From Lepidodermella squamata (Eukaryota; Gastrotricha): 64,000 bases of DNA. The position numbers and the translations under genes were made by a program. The DNA is taken from assembly GCA_047495785.1 (NCBI GenBank), contig JBLDXI010000024.1, positions 434,001 through 498,000 on the forward strand. The letters are read 5' to 3'. Below are positions 1 to 10,300 of this stretch, one piece after another (the first letter of the stretch is position 1; each line of letters opens with the position of its first letter). A model generated the notes under the pieces. It ran no database searches and was not told the origin of the DNA. It saw nothing but the letters and a program-made list of their open reading frames with translations.

Positions 1-2
1 TT

Positions 3-1154
3 GCTGGATCCCTTGTCGACGCTGAATCTTTAACATGTCTGAAAGATTTCCTTAATCGCCTTGGCTGTGAAACTTTATGCACCGAGGAAATGTTCCCCAC
101 TGATGGTTCGGGAACTGATTTTAGATCGAATTACCTGCTTAACACGCGCATCGCTGGCATTGAAGAGGCTGATCATGTTCTTTTGATTGGCTGCAATCCC
201 AGATTTGAGGCGCCTCTTCTGAATGCTCGTATCCGCAAGTGCTTCCTCGGAAACGAGCTCAAAGTCTCCTTGATCGGGCCTAAGCTTGATTTGACCTATA
301 AATATGACCACCTTGGCGATTCAATGCAACAGGTCGAAGACCTGCTGACAGGCAAACACGAATATTCCGCCTCCCTCTTCCAGGCGAAGAGACCTGTTGT
401 CATTCTCGGCTCTGCAGTTCTTCAGCGCAAAGATGGTTCAGCTATTCTGTCTGCTGTACAGCAGCTGGCGTATTCATTGAGGCAGCGTGCTGGTATTAAC
501 GATGGCTGGCGTGTTTTCAACCTCCTCCACCGCGTTGCTAGCCAGGTCGCCGCTCTCGATTTGGGCTATAAAGGTGGAGCAGATGCCATCCGAACTCAGA
601 AACCTAAGGTTTTGTACATGCTTGGAGCGGACGAAGGCGCGATTACACGCGAAAACCTGCCGTCGGACTGCTTCGTTATCTATCAGGGTCATCACGGTGA
701 CCGCGGCGCCGCAATGGCAGACGTGATCCTCCCAGGCGCTGCTTACACTGAAAAGCGTGCTACTTACGTGAACATGGAAGGGCGCGCGCAGGAAACACTG
801 AACGCAATCACTCCACCTGGTCTTGCTCGCGACGATTGGAGAATTATCCGAGCTCTTTCGGAGGTTTGCGGCAATACGCTGCCCTACAATGAGTTGGCCG
901 ACGTTCGACAGCGGATGGAGCAGATTTCCCCGAATTTGAACCGATTGGGCGACATCGAGGAAGCTAATTATTTCAAACAGTCCGTCGAACTTGCGGACAA
1001 AGCTCGCAAATACGACTCGCAACCCCTCCGTCCAGCTATCATGGAGCTGGCAGATTTCTATATGACAGATTCGATCAGCAGAGCCTCGGTCACCATGGCC
1101 AAGTGCGTGGAGGCGATCAGGAAAGAATCGCGAGGGAAATATTGGAAATGGTGA
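3..1154 (+). CDS. NDUFS1: NADH-ubiquinone oxidoreductase 75 kDa subunit, C-terminal part
   Basis: Partial gene: the frame is open from base 3 to a TGA at 1152-1154 and the 5' part lies outside the window. The visible 383 residues follow the C-terminal molybdopterin-oxidoreductase-like half of the complex I 75 kDa subunit. Family-typical stretches are [58 protein letters not shown] and [20 protein letters not shown]. The Fe-S cluster-binding N-terminal domain is not in view. The role known for the family is electron transfer from NADH toward ubiquinone in the matrix arm of complex I. No intron interrupts this 1.15 kb exon. OSGEPL1, also mitochondrial, starts 300 bp downstream on the same strand. 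Identification is firm; only the missing 5' half limits the entry. Confidence 0.97.
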   Translation, partial: AGSLVDAESLTCLKDFLNRLGCETLCTEEMFPTDGSGTDFRSNYLLNTRIAGIEEADHVLLIGCNPRFEAPLLNARIRKCFLGNELKVSLIGPKLDLTYKYDHLGDSMQQVEDLLTGKHEYSASLFQAKRPVVILGSAVLQRKDGSAILSAVQQLAYSLRQRAGINDGWRVFNLLHRVASQVAALDLGYKGGADAIRTQKPKVLYMLGADEGAITRENLPSDCFVIYQGHHGDRGAAMADVILPGAAYTEKRATYVNMEGRAQETLNAITPPGLARDDWRIIRALSEVCGNTLPYNELADVRQRMEQISPNLNRLGDIEEANYFKQSVELADKARKYDSQPLRPAIMELADFYMTDSISRASVTMAKCVEAIRKESRGKYWKW

Positions 1155-1454
1155 TCACTGTTATATTTAATGACAGCGTTCGTGTTTACTTCTCTACGCC
1201 CGTAATGTAAAATGAACTATGATCCATCAACTGCAAATGATATAGTGATGATGATAACAATTCACCTTATTATCACACAGTTAGAATACTTTTAATTAAT
1301 GGCGACCTTCGAAATGACTTTCCCTTCAGCTGGTAGATTTATGTAATAAACATGAAAAATCGCCCATTCTGCAAGAATAAAAGATGGCGAGATTCACAAT
1401 AAAGTTTATTATTGTTGGAAACCTGTTTTGCATTGTAGAGTTTTTGTTGTGTAA
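1155..1454. other. NDUFS1-OSGEPL1 intergenic spacer
   Basis: A 300 bp spacer between two genes on the same strand. It carries AATAAA at 1345-1350 and a second one near 1375, then a T-rich tract ending in AG at 1437-1438, 16 bp before the next start codon. This is the arrangement expected inside a nematode operon: poly(A) site of the upstream gene, then a trans-splice acceptor. No coding frame is seen. Confidence 0.6.
1437..1438 (+). promoter_or_regulatory. Candidate trans-splice acceptor of OSGEPL1
   Basis: TTTTGCATTGTAG ends at 1438, 16 bp upstream of the OSGEPL1 ATG, with no plausible coding exon before it. I infer a spliced-leader addition site; a 5' UTR cis-intron would look the same. 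Confidence 0.45.
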
Positions 1455-2977
1455 ATGTTGACGAAACGGAGTGTTTTGAATGCGATAAGACGATGCATTT
1501 CCACAAGATTCACTTGCCTTGCGTTTGAAACGAGTTGCGATGATACTGGGGTTGCTATCGTAGATTCCGAAGGCAGCATTTTGGGAGAATCTGTGTACTC
1601 GCAGCTGAAAAACACGATCCGCTTCGGCGGTGTCATCCCACCCATCGCCGCTGAATTTCATAAAGAATCTCTGCAGCCGGCTCTCGGTGAAGTTCTTGCT
1701 CAGGCTTCCAAGTACAATATTACAGCCAACCTGGATGGTATTGACTATATCGCAGTAACACATGCGCCTGGAATTCCTATAGCTCTTAAAACGGGATTGA
1801 ATTTCGCGAAAAAGCTGGCGATAACATTCAAAAAGCCACTTGTTCCCATTCATCACATGCAAGCTCATGCTCTAACACCTCGTTTACTTGAAAAGTTGGA
1901 TCATTCTTCTAACGAATACAAAACTGATGTAGTTTTCTACTTGCAGAATCCAATATCCGTTTCTCGTTTTACTGATAAGTGGCGGTCACTCTTTATTAGT
2001 TTTTGTCAAGTCTCCAATCGAATTTTCCTTGATGGGTTCCTCCTTAGATGACGCCCCGGGAGAAATTATGGACAAGGTTTTCGTTTGTGACCTATTATTA
2101 CAGAAAATTATTGAATAATTTCTAATAACAGACTGCTCGATTATTGAAGCTCCAACATATTCCAGAATACCAAGGTGGGCAATTCGATTTTTTTTAAGTA
2201 ATATACGTGAATTGGTTATTTCCGAAACAGCTGTTTCAGGTGGTCGAGCGGTCGAGATGCTGGCAGCTGAAAGTCGAAATGGGCCGCTATCTTTCGAATT
2301 TCCTCACGTGATGACTGGAGATAGAAATTGCAACTTCTCATTTGCAGGCCTGAAATACCATGCTCGGAAAGTTGTCATGAGACAAGAACGAGATTTGGGT
2401 ATTCATGTCCTCAATGCATAAGATTGGTCTTATTCTATGAGTATTACCACAGGAATTCAAGGCGGCACTGTTGTACCCTCGGCGTCCGATATCTGCTCGT
2501 CACTTCAATTTTCGATTCTACGTCATTTATCAACGCGTTTGGCCCGGGCGATTGCATATTGTGATATGCAAGAGTTATGGAGCGAATCGCAGAAAACTGT
2601 GGTTAGAGAGTCTAATTTCTGGTAGCTCATACGTTCTTAATAAGCATTTACAGGTTGTTAGCGGTGGCGTTGCCAGTAACCAATTTCTCCGTTCAGGCTT
2701 GACAACAGTTTGCTCAGCGTTGGGTTGCTCAGTCAGCTTTCCTCCTATAAAATATTGCACCGACAATGGCGTAATGATTGCGTGGAATGCTGTCGAACGA
2801 TTGAACTGGCGTCGTAATATATTAAATCAAAACCTTGATTCTTCGCCGGATTTATTGAACAACGAAAACGACATAATTGGTCTCGAGCCAACAGGACGTT
2901 TGCCGATCGGCAATGATGTTAGAGATGCGGTGACTAAGTGCCATATACAGGCGCCTAAAGTCAAGCTTTTTACGTGA
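1455..2977 (+). CDS. OSGEPL1: Mitochondrial tRNA N6-threonylcarbamoyladenosine transferase (OSGEPL1/Qri7)
   Basis: Six exons: 1455-1894, 1947-2076, 2132-2174, 2240-2398, 2453-2601, 2654-2977, joining to a 414-residue protein. It belongs to the Kae1/TsaD/Qri7 family that adds threonylcarbamoyl to A37 of ANN-decoding tRNAs. Visible hallmarks are AFETSCDDTGVAIVD near the N terminus, the metal-binding HxxxH in PIHHMQAHALTPR, LLISGGHSLLVF, SPIEFSLMGSSLDDAPGE, SGGRAVEMLA, NCNFSFAGLKYH and VVSGGVASNQF. The first about 18 residues (MLTKRSVLNAIRRCISTR) are basic and hydroxylated, fitting a mitochondrial targeting peptide. Introns are 52-65 bp. The fifth donor could be 2599 or 2602; both keep the frame and differ by one Val. 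It sits 300 bp behind NDUFS1. Confidence 0.93.
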
Positions 2978-3657
2978 GAAAAATTATGGTTGTTGAGATT
3001 TTACAGCTTTACAATAAATAATGCGGGCTGCATCCAAGTTAGCAATCTTTGCTGGCCTCCAGTATAATATATTCGTAATTTTGTTCGCTTTTCTCTCAAC
3101 TTTGAAATCAAATCGGCGCAATAGATAACCGAATAACAGATGAACAGCAGGTTTAAAGCTTTAATTTTTACTCTAATGAAAGATGAACTTGAACCTTGAT
3201 TTCGCCAACATTTAGGCATCATTGCAAAAAGTACGGTTCTTGGTTCTTCTACCGCCCCTAAATGCGCGTATCAATTTTACAAGGAAAATATCATTGTGGT
3301 GGATTTTTCCGTTGCATCGCCATTTTGCAGCTTCTTCTTTCGTAGAAACTAATTGAAGCCATAAGATGAAGACTCGTGGTAATGACTGCCAATGAGCTCT
3401 GCTCGTCGACGGTTACACACGAACTTTACCGAGGACCATGACCAATGCAAACCGACCACCTCTCTTAATCTGTGAGCTGCAGAAAATATTACTTTTACGT
3501 AACCATAGCAGCTAGAATCGCTAAAGGGGAAAATGCATTCAATTTTGGCACGTTTACCAACTAACCGCAAGGTTCGAATTCAGTAAAAACACAGTTTTTC
3601 CTTGTAAAAATGGTTCATCGATTTGGGACGATCGATTTGTTTTATCTGACAGCAGCG

Positions 3658-3978
3658 CAGAGTTGTCCACGGGTCGAAAAATTGAGGCCCGACCCGGCCC
3701 GTCAGTAAATATCTCCAAACCCGGCCCGGCCCGGCCCGTAGAAGAAAAATCACACGAAATTAGTATTCATTCTGCCTTCTCGTTGCTCAAAAACTTCAAA
3801 GAGACTTCATTTTTACTAAAAATTAGCATTAGTGATGATACAAGATCAAATTTTTGCTACGGGAATAACTTGAAATCTTACTGTCAAACTTACCGAAAAC
3901 AATTGTAAAGAAATCCTAGAAGACGGGTTTTGAAAACCAGACCCGTACCCGCCCAAACCCGGCCCGTGGACAACTCTG
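3658..3978. mobile_element. Non-autonomous hAT-type element (MITE), 321 bp
   Basis: Both ends carry the perfect 16 bp inverted repeat CAGAGTTGTCCACGGG (3658-3673, and its complement at 3963-3978). The element is flanked by identical 8 bp direct repeats CAGCAGCG at 3650-3657 and 3979-3986. An 8 bp target duplication with termini starting CAG is the known signature of hAT transposons. Inside the termini, both ends contain runs of CCCGG/GGCCC units. There is no transposase frame, so it must have been mobilised by an autonomous relative elsewhere. The intact duplication suggests a fairly recent insertion. Confidence 0.85.
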
Positions 3979-4463
3979 CAGCAGCGCATAACACGCGTGA
4001 GGATTTGTTATCTATGTAACGTAACATATAATGCTGATCTTAATTTTTTCATCAGCATTACCTTTTAAAACATTGAGTGAGCTGATTGGAAAATGGTTGA
4101 ATCGTACGAGTGGTCTTCAAAGCAACACAATCCGTGTCTCAAAACTCTTGGCGCATCTCTCATTGTGACGCCAAAATCTGAAAATAAAAACTTGGGGCAA
4201 ACCCGGCTCATTTTTCGCTTACTGTCCTCATTTACCAAATCATCATCGAATCCCGAAATTCAGCCTGTAAGATGTATTTTTACAGATTGTTCTATTGTTG
4301 GATTTTATGTTGAGACGCAATTTTGGCGGCGTCACTGTGCTATGCTCTATTTTCTTCCACACACTCAATTGACGAATTGAGCTAATTATAAATGGAAAGC
4401 ATTAAGCTAATGATATAACCAAGGGTTCTCCTATGACGATGCGCTCAAGTGATCAGCGAGTGC

Positions 4464-4487
4464 AAGAGGCGAAGAGGCGAAGAGGCG
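4464..4487. repeat. Short tandem repeat (AAGAGGCG)x3
   Basis: Three exact copies of an 8 bp unit in AT-rich intergenic sequence; no functional context is visible. Confidence 0.8.
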
Positions 4488-5266
4488 AAACTTGAAATTT
4501 GCGATGATGAATTTTTCCATGCGGCAAGGTTGAATAATTAAGCAATTCATTAATCAAAATCAATATAGATTACAATTATTTATACCAATTGTTTGTTTTA
4601 TTTTTATTTAAAGAAAACGAACTTTCTAGAGAAGCGCGCTTCATAAAGCGGCAAAAAGCGATTTTATGGGAGATGCGAAGCCGTGATCACGCTTACACCT
4701 GTGATGAAAGATGAAGGTGAGAGTTGCAGTTCCGCGCTCATCTTGTCTGTGCTATGTGCTATAGATAATTTCTTGGACTTGGCGAGAGATGTTATTAGCT
4801 GCGGTTCTATTAGTTGCTGAAATCACTTCCATGTTCCATGGCCTTCAAGTCGACTCGCCTATTTTTAATTTTGAGCTTACTCTTAGCATTAAATTTCAGC
4901 CTTACTGAGCTTGATTCCGATGTCCAAGACGGATTGTGGAATGAGCTGAAAAAATATGGAAACGGGTGAATTGCTTATATCGGAAGGGAATGTGCTGCAG
5001 GCTTTCTAAAGTCATATAAGCTGTATCAGATATTTTTGGGCACCTCGTTACCCGCTACGCAATAGCTTGCTCTACCCCATTTCTCATTGAGTAATACCAG
5101 GGTGACTAGTGGCTACCTTCCCAACTATCAGCTAATCTGATATCAACACTAGGAACTCCTGACATCCTCTCGTACAGGCTAGAATATTGTTCCGTTGAAG
5201 GTCTATGTGCGTAGATGAGTTGTGAACAATTTTTCCTTGAATTATTTTAGAATTTTTAACATCGAG

Positions 5267-6042
5267 ATGTCACTGCAACCTCAAGTCCTCTGGGCCCAAC
5301 GGCGAGATAAACTTTACCTTACTATTTGTGTTGAAGACTGCAAGGATCCTGTCATCGAAATGAAACCGGAATCTCTTCATTTCAAGTCAGTATTTTCCCT
5401 GTTATTTTTGAATGTATAAAATTTTTGCGTTATTTCTAGGGGCATTGGCGGTAACAAACGAGCCTACGATATTACAATCGAATTCTTCAAAGAAATCAAT
5501 GTCGAGGTATGTTTTGGTGGTGGCTTGTCGTGGTATGACCTGTCAATTAATATTTTCGATGTATAGCAATCGAAATATCAAATACTTCCGCGAAACATTC
5601 CTTTGGTGATCAAGAAGAAGGAAGATGGCCCTTTCTGGACCCGTCTACTCAAGTCATCAGCCAAGGCTCCCTGGCTGAAAACCGATTTCGACAAGTGGAA
5701 GGATGAAGGTGACTCTGATCAGGAGGGCAATTTCGAGTTTGATGACGTATGTTTAGTACTTCTGTTTCTTTTCATTGTTTGAACTGTAACCTTTAGATGA
5801 TGGGCGACATGGGTCGCTTCGGTGATATGGGTGGAGAAGGCGCGGAGGACTTCGTAAGTTTCGAGAATATACCGTGCATTGCCGTTTCATCAAATTTATT
5901 TCTATTGTTGTAGAGCTCAAGTGATAGCGACGATGAACTGCCAGACCTTGAAGACAAGAAGCCCATCTCAAAAGACAACGGTGATGCCCACGTGAACGGA
6001 ACCAACGGCAGTGCTGCAGCGACTCTCACTACCCCTGATTGA
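5267..6042 (+). CDS. PTGES3: HSP90 co-chaperone p23
   Basis: Five exons, 5267-5385, 5440-5506, 5567-5746, 5797-5853 and 5914-6042, give a 183-residue protein. Residues about 1-110 form the CS/p23 beta-sandwich: PQVLWAQRRDKLYLTI at the start, GIGGNKRAYDITIEFFKEIN, and the FWTRLLKS...WLKTDFDKWKDEGDSD segment that matches the family's conserved Trp-Pro-Arg-Leu region and its exit helix. The C-terminal third is acidic and Gly/Met-rich (MMGDMGRFGDMGGEG, then SSSDSDDELPDLED), as usual for the chaperone-active tail. p23 binds ATP-loaded HSP90 and stabilises client complexes; the C. elegans orthologue is daf-41. The ATG at 5267 is chosen because the homology starts there and an acceptor-like TTTTAG lies 16 bp upstream. 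Confidence 0.95.
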
Positions 6043-7375
6043 ACGACCTTATTGCCATAGTGTATGCATTAAATGCTCGCTCAAGAACTGAACCTTGACA
6101 AAACATCAAGTCGATTTCAGAGAACTCTTATATTTAGACGCTGTATAGGGATGAAACGTGCGGTAATCAGACGAATTAAGCTTGTTTGTGAATTTGTGCA
6201 TTTTATAGAAGTTACCGCAATGTTTGTCAATTGTGATTGTTTCATTCCACCGATGTCATAGGCCAGAAAATTCTTGTCAAATGATATTCAAACGAGTCGA
6301 TTTTCATGATTTACCAGAAAGATGTGCGATTCTTATTGTGATCTGCTTGACTATATATCTATACCTGTTGTGAATGGACACTTCGCCCATCTCCGCTAAA
6401 CTAAATGTATATTCGCGAAGGAGAAAATCGCACGGTTTAGCTGTCGAATAAAGAAACTGAAGACGGTTCTTATTGTCTCTGTTTGTCAATTAATACATGA
6501 CAGCTCCTGCTGGCGTGAGGTGTCGTTGCGAGCTATGATTTAATTAGCAGTGCTTCATCGCAGCCCGGCAGCAAGCAATCAGCTTATCGAGGTGAAAGCC
6601 GAGGTGACACGATGCGTCAAGACAACATGTAAGACAAAGCGTCGTTATTCCTGTTTCGATTTGATTTTTTATTTGAAACAAACGCGACACATGATCGCAA
6701 AATTGTTGGGTGTTTATCATAACATAACATCATCAGCGCCGTCAGAGGCAATTAGATCGAAGTTTACGATGCAGCATTCGGCCTTCGCGGCTTAATCCGA
6801 TCCATCAATGTATAAACTTGAGCGCAAACATTGTTCCACTACTGTTATTTATATAAACAAAATTATAAATAAAACAACGAGAAATCGAGAAGTCGATATT
6901 TAAACAAAATCTGCGAAGCCGCAAAACAGCAAGTTGACCATGCAGGAAAGATGCTCTACGAACAGCGGCGTATCTACACACAAGCGAACTTAATGCGGTA
7001 ATTTCATCAGAACAATAAGTAGATGCTTTTAAATAAATAATTCCTCCGTAGTAAAATCATGACTGAAAAAACTTAACAAGATATTACGCGAGTTCGATGC
7101 TCTCTTTCGCGATCCGAATGCAAGCACGCGTAAAACACAACCAGACTCTCAAGTTTATTTTAGTAAATAATGTGGATAGAATACAGAAAAAGTCATCCGC
7201 GTTAAACAAAATGAAAGATAGAAGGACATTAAAAATAAAAAGAATTGCCAGGTAATCTTGGCCGATGCGACGGAGAAAGTAATATTATGAAAAGGAGGTC
7301 GTTTGTGAGGGTACGGACTGCAGCCAGTGGTCAGAACGGAATGTTGAGCACAGCAGCGTCCCGCCCTAACGCGTG
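6043..7375. other. Convergent intergenic region, 1.3 kb
   Basis: The space between the 3' ends of p23 (+) and the phosphatase gene (-). AT-rich, presumably both 3' UTRs. No coding frame, RNA gene or repeat was recognised. Confidence 0.5.
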
Positions 7376-10300
7376 TCATCTGCCTGTGTCGCCAGTCGGC
7401 GCAACGAGTCGCTCGTCATAAATCTTCAGGATAGCTTGGCAGGCGAAAACGAACTGACTAGCGTTCTGCACAAGCATAGCACGTTGGCAGCGCAGGCGCC
7501 GAACGATCTCGATCGGGTCGACGGGCTGCCGCGCTTCGATCAGCGACATGGCGGTTTCGACGAGCAGAATCACGCCGGTTCGACCGATGCCGGCCGAGCA
7601 GTGGACGATCGTCGGCTCGACGGTGCCCGCGCGGAGCGACCGAACGCGCTGCACGAACTCGATGAAAGAGCGCGGCTCTTCGGGCACGCCGTGGTCCGGC
7701 CACGCCATGTACTGCAACTGAATGACGTGGCGCTCTTCGTTGGTCTGAAGATTGATCAGGCTCAACTGGCGTTCAGCGATACCCCCGGCGCTTGAGTTCG
7801 ACGACGGAGATAGGATTGATTCACGCAGACAAGATACTTGCAGATGATCGTACTTGCACGTTTCATTCACGCTGGGCCAATATTGGTGACATTTAACCAT
7901 GCCTTGCTCCATCTGAAAAAAAACAAAAATTCAGTTGACGGTGTGAAAAATAGGACCCTTTCTTCTCATAACTTGAGCCTGGACTCATTTCTTCTCAGGC
8001 TTCATTATGTTTGTATTTACCTGAGCAGTGAGCATGACGACGAGGGTGCTTTGTTGTTCCCAGACCATTTGCCAAAAGTCGGCGCAAGTATGGGGCAGTG
8101 GACCTTGACAGCAGATGTACCGATTGACAACACCGGCACCAGGTATCTCCATATTGACGTGACTCGCGTTGATGTAGTCACCGCTAGGCCTGTTCTTAAT
8201 TTTTACCCTAGTTTCGTCGTAAGGCGTTATGTCGCGGTATCGATTTTTGTGCAGATTTTCCGAGTAAGTCGCGACTGACACGACCATCGATGAGTTGCGC
8301 CGTTCGAGTTTTTCAAACCGCGTAACCAGTGAGTTGGCACTACCGCCAGCGCTTAGCGATTCTCGCAGCTCCTGAACGGAGCGTTGCAAATAATCGACGA
8401 CAGGCGGCTGTGATTGAGGAGTATTATTGCTTTGGTGCGGCGAGGGGCGGTAACTTGGCGGGGTCGACATCCCCACGCCCGAGTCACTGCCGGAAATGAC
8501 CGTTTTAGGCCGCGGGTTTGTGAAACCGTTTGAACGGCTGTGAGAGGGCGACAACGTCTGCTGCAAGTCCAGACTAGGAACTTGCAGCTGCGGACGTACC
8601 ACTAGCACCAGGTCACCAGTGGTTTCTTCTCGCGAGGTTCTAATTGCATTCACAACTTCTTCATGCAGCATGGCGTTGGGATCACGACCGTTGATTGAAA
8701 GCAGAAGATCGCCTTCACGGAGACGAGGGATGGCCCGGTCCGCGGGCGTGTTCGGGGCTACTCGCGAGACAACGACGGCCATTTGTTGGTCGACGCCGCC
8801 TTTCACGTTGAAGCCAAAGCGACCGTCGGCGTCCGGCCGCAGTCGGATCGTTACTAGGGGCACTGAGAAGTTGGTATGGCTGTTGCTGCTCAGAGAAGAC
8901 GCAGCCGTCGACGAGTTTGACGCGTGAGAATTGACGGTTCCCATGTTTGGCCGTTGAGACAACGCATTGTTATTGTTGTTGACGGGTTGAGGTGAGGTGC
9001 CAGGGAACCGTTGCTGATAGTTGAGAACGGAAGACGAATTATTGTTATTCTGAGGCTGCAAAAATAGAAAAATAGCCATAAAGACAAAAATAAAAATATT
9101 TTTAAGGCTACTAATTTAATTTCTAAATTAAGTAAACTATGAACTTAAATCGTACCAAATCGTAGCTTCTCGCGCGTCGAAATAAAATCATCAAAGGCCA
9201 ACAACAACAACAACTCAGTTCTGCGGACGAAGACGAGGATTTAATAGATTTCCGGTCTTCGGCACACAAGTTAGAAAGAGAAGAGGATGAAGATGCTTGT
9301 GATGCGAGGCAACAACAAGCCGAGTCGTCGGTTTTCTGACTGACAGGTTGTTGCTTCTCGACGACGGAATTCGGCGAAGCAACCGATGAATTCTGCGCAG
9401 CAGTCTCCGAGGGCCTTTCGGCGCCGCAATCGTCTCTCAAGTCACAAGAATTAGTGTGTTGATGATGATTCGAGGCAGGCGCACGCGTAGAGGAAGTGTA
9501 ATACCTGATACTAACTAGCTTTGCGATGTTATTATCGACGCAGTCGCTAGTTTTTCTCATAAATGTGTGCACTCGACGGGAAAATCTATTGAGAAGATCG
9601 ATGAAAATGTGAACATAAAAAACGCTAGACGATAATATAATTATATCAGCATAGGGGGATTTTTAGTCTTGAGAATTAGGGGGATAAAATGGTCGACAGC
9701 GCTGTCATGGAAATTACGAAGAATATACTACACGAGCAATTCTTAAAAATTCTCCGTTTTCACGAATGAAACCGTTAGTTAGTTGAAAAAACAGTCAAAA
9801 GAGAAGCGTAAATGCGCATTGAACACATCATACAAAGGGAACGTGGGCGAAGGACACATGCAAGCTTGAATACCAATTGGATATTCTGTATGCCACCTCT
9901 GTCGTCATCCTGTACAACGTATATTGTAAGTATATACGAAACACAAAGTAGTTGAAAAAATGCTCATGCTTTTCAGCATACGAGTCATCAACTGTATTGG
10001 AGCGAAGCCTACTTCAATAGCGTGACGAGAGTGCGAAGGTAGGCACGCAGCAAACGGCCAATAATACCATCGTATATAACCATACCTCCTACCCCACGAT
10101 GTATGTAAAACACACGAAGTATAAAGCAAACAACGCATCAGGCAAATAAGTAAACGGAAAATGGTAGCAGTGCAAAAATAACAGGAAAACAAAGTGCGAA
10201 AATCAAATTGGCAAATAAACACTTGACAATTTAACAGGATAATTTTACACACCCGCGTTAGCGATTCGAAAGAATCATATGCCGGACAGTCTACGAACAT

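Larger units (their letters stand above)
2978..5266. other. Intergenic region, 2.3 kb
   Basis: No gene recognised. It holds a short hAT-type element (3658-3978), an 8 bp tandem repeat (4464-4487) and, on the minus strand near 5165-5175, an 11-base match to the sarcin-ricin loop core of large-subunit rRNA within unidentified sequence. A 95-codon open frame at 4093-4380 has no recognisable domain. A T-rich AG at about 5249-5250 lies 16 bp before the p23 start codon and may be its trans-splice acceptor. Confidence 0.5.

Noticed and set aside
1929-1946. An 18 bp intron in OSGEPL1
   Set aside because: It does not restore the reading frame; the 52 bp intron 1895-1946 does and has normal length.
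4093-4380. 95-codon open frame on the plus strand
   Set aside because: No domain, signal peptide or splice context; the length is within chance for this composition.
9123-9572. Serine-rich 149-codon frame in the phosphatase intron, considered as an alternative exon
   Set aside because: The good acceptor (TATCAG) enters the open frame in phase 2, while both neighbouring exons meet in phase 0; the alternative acceptor lacks a pyrimidine tract.
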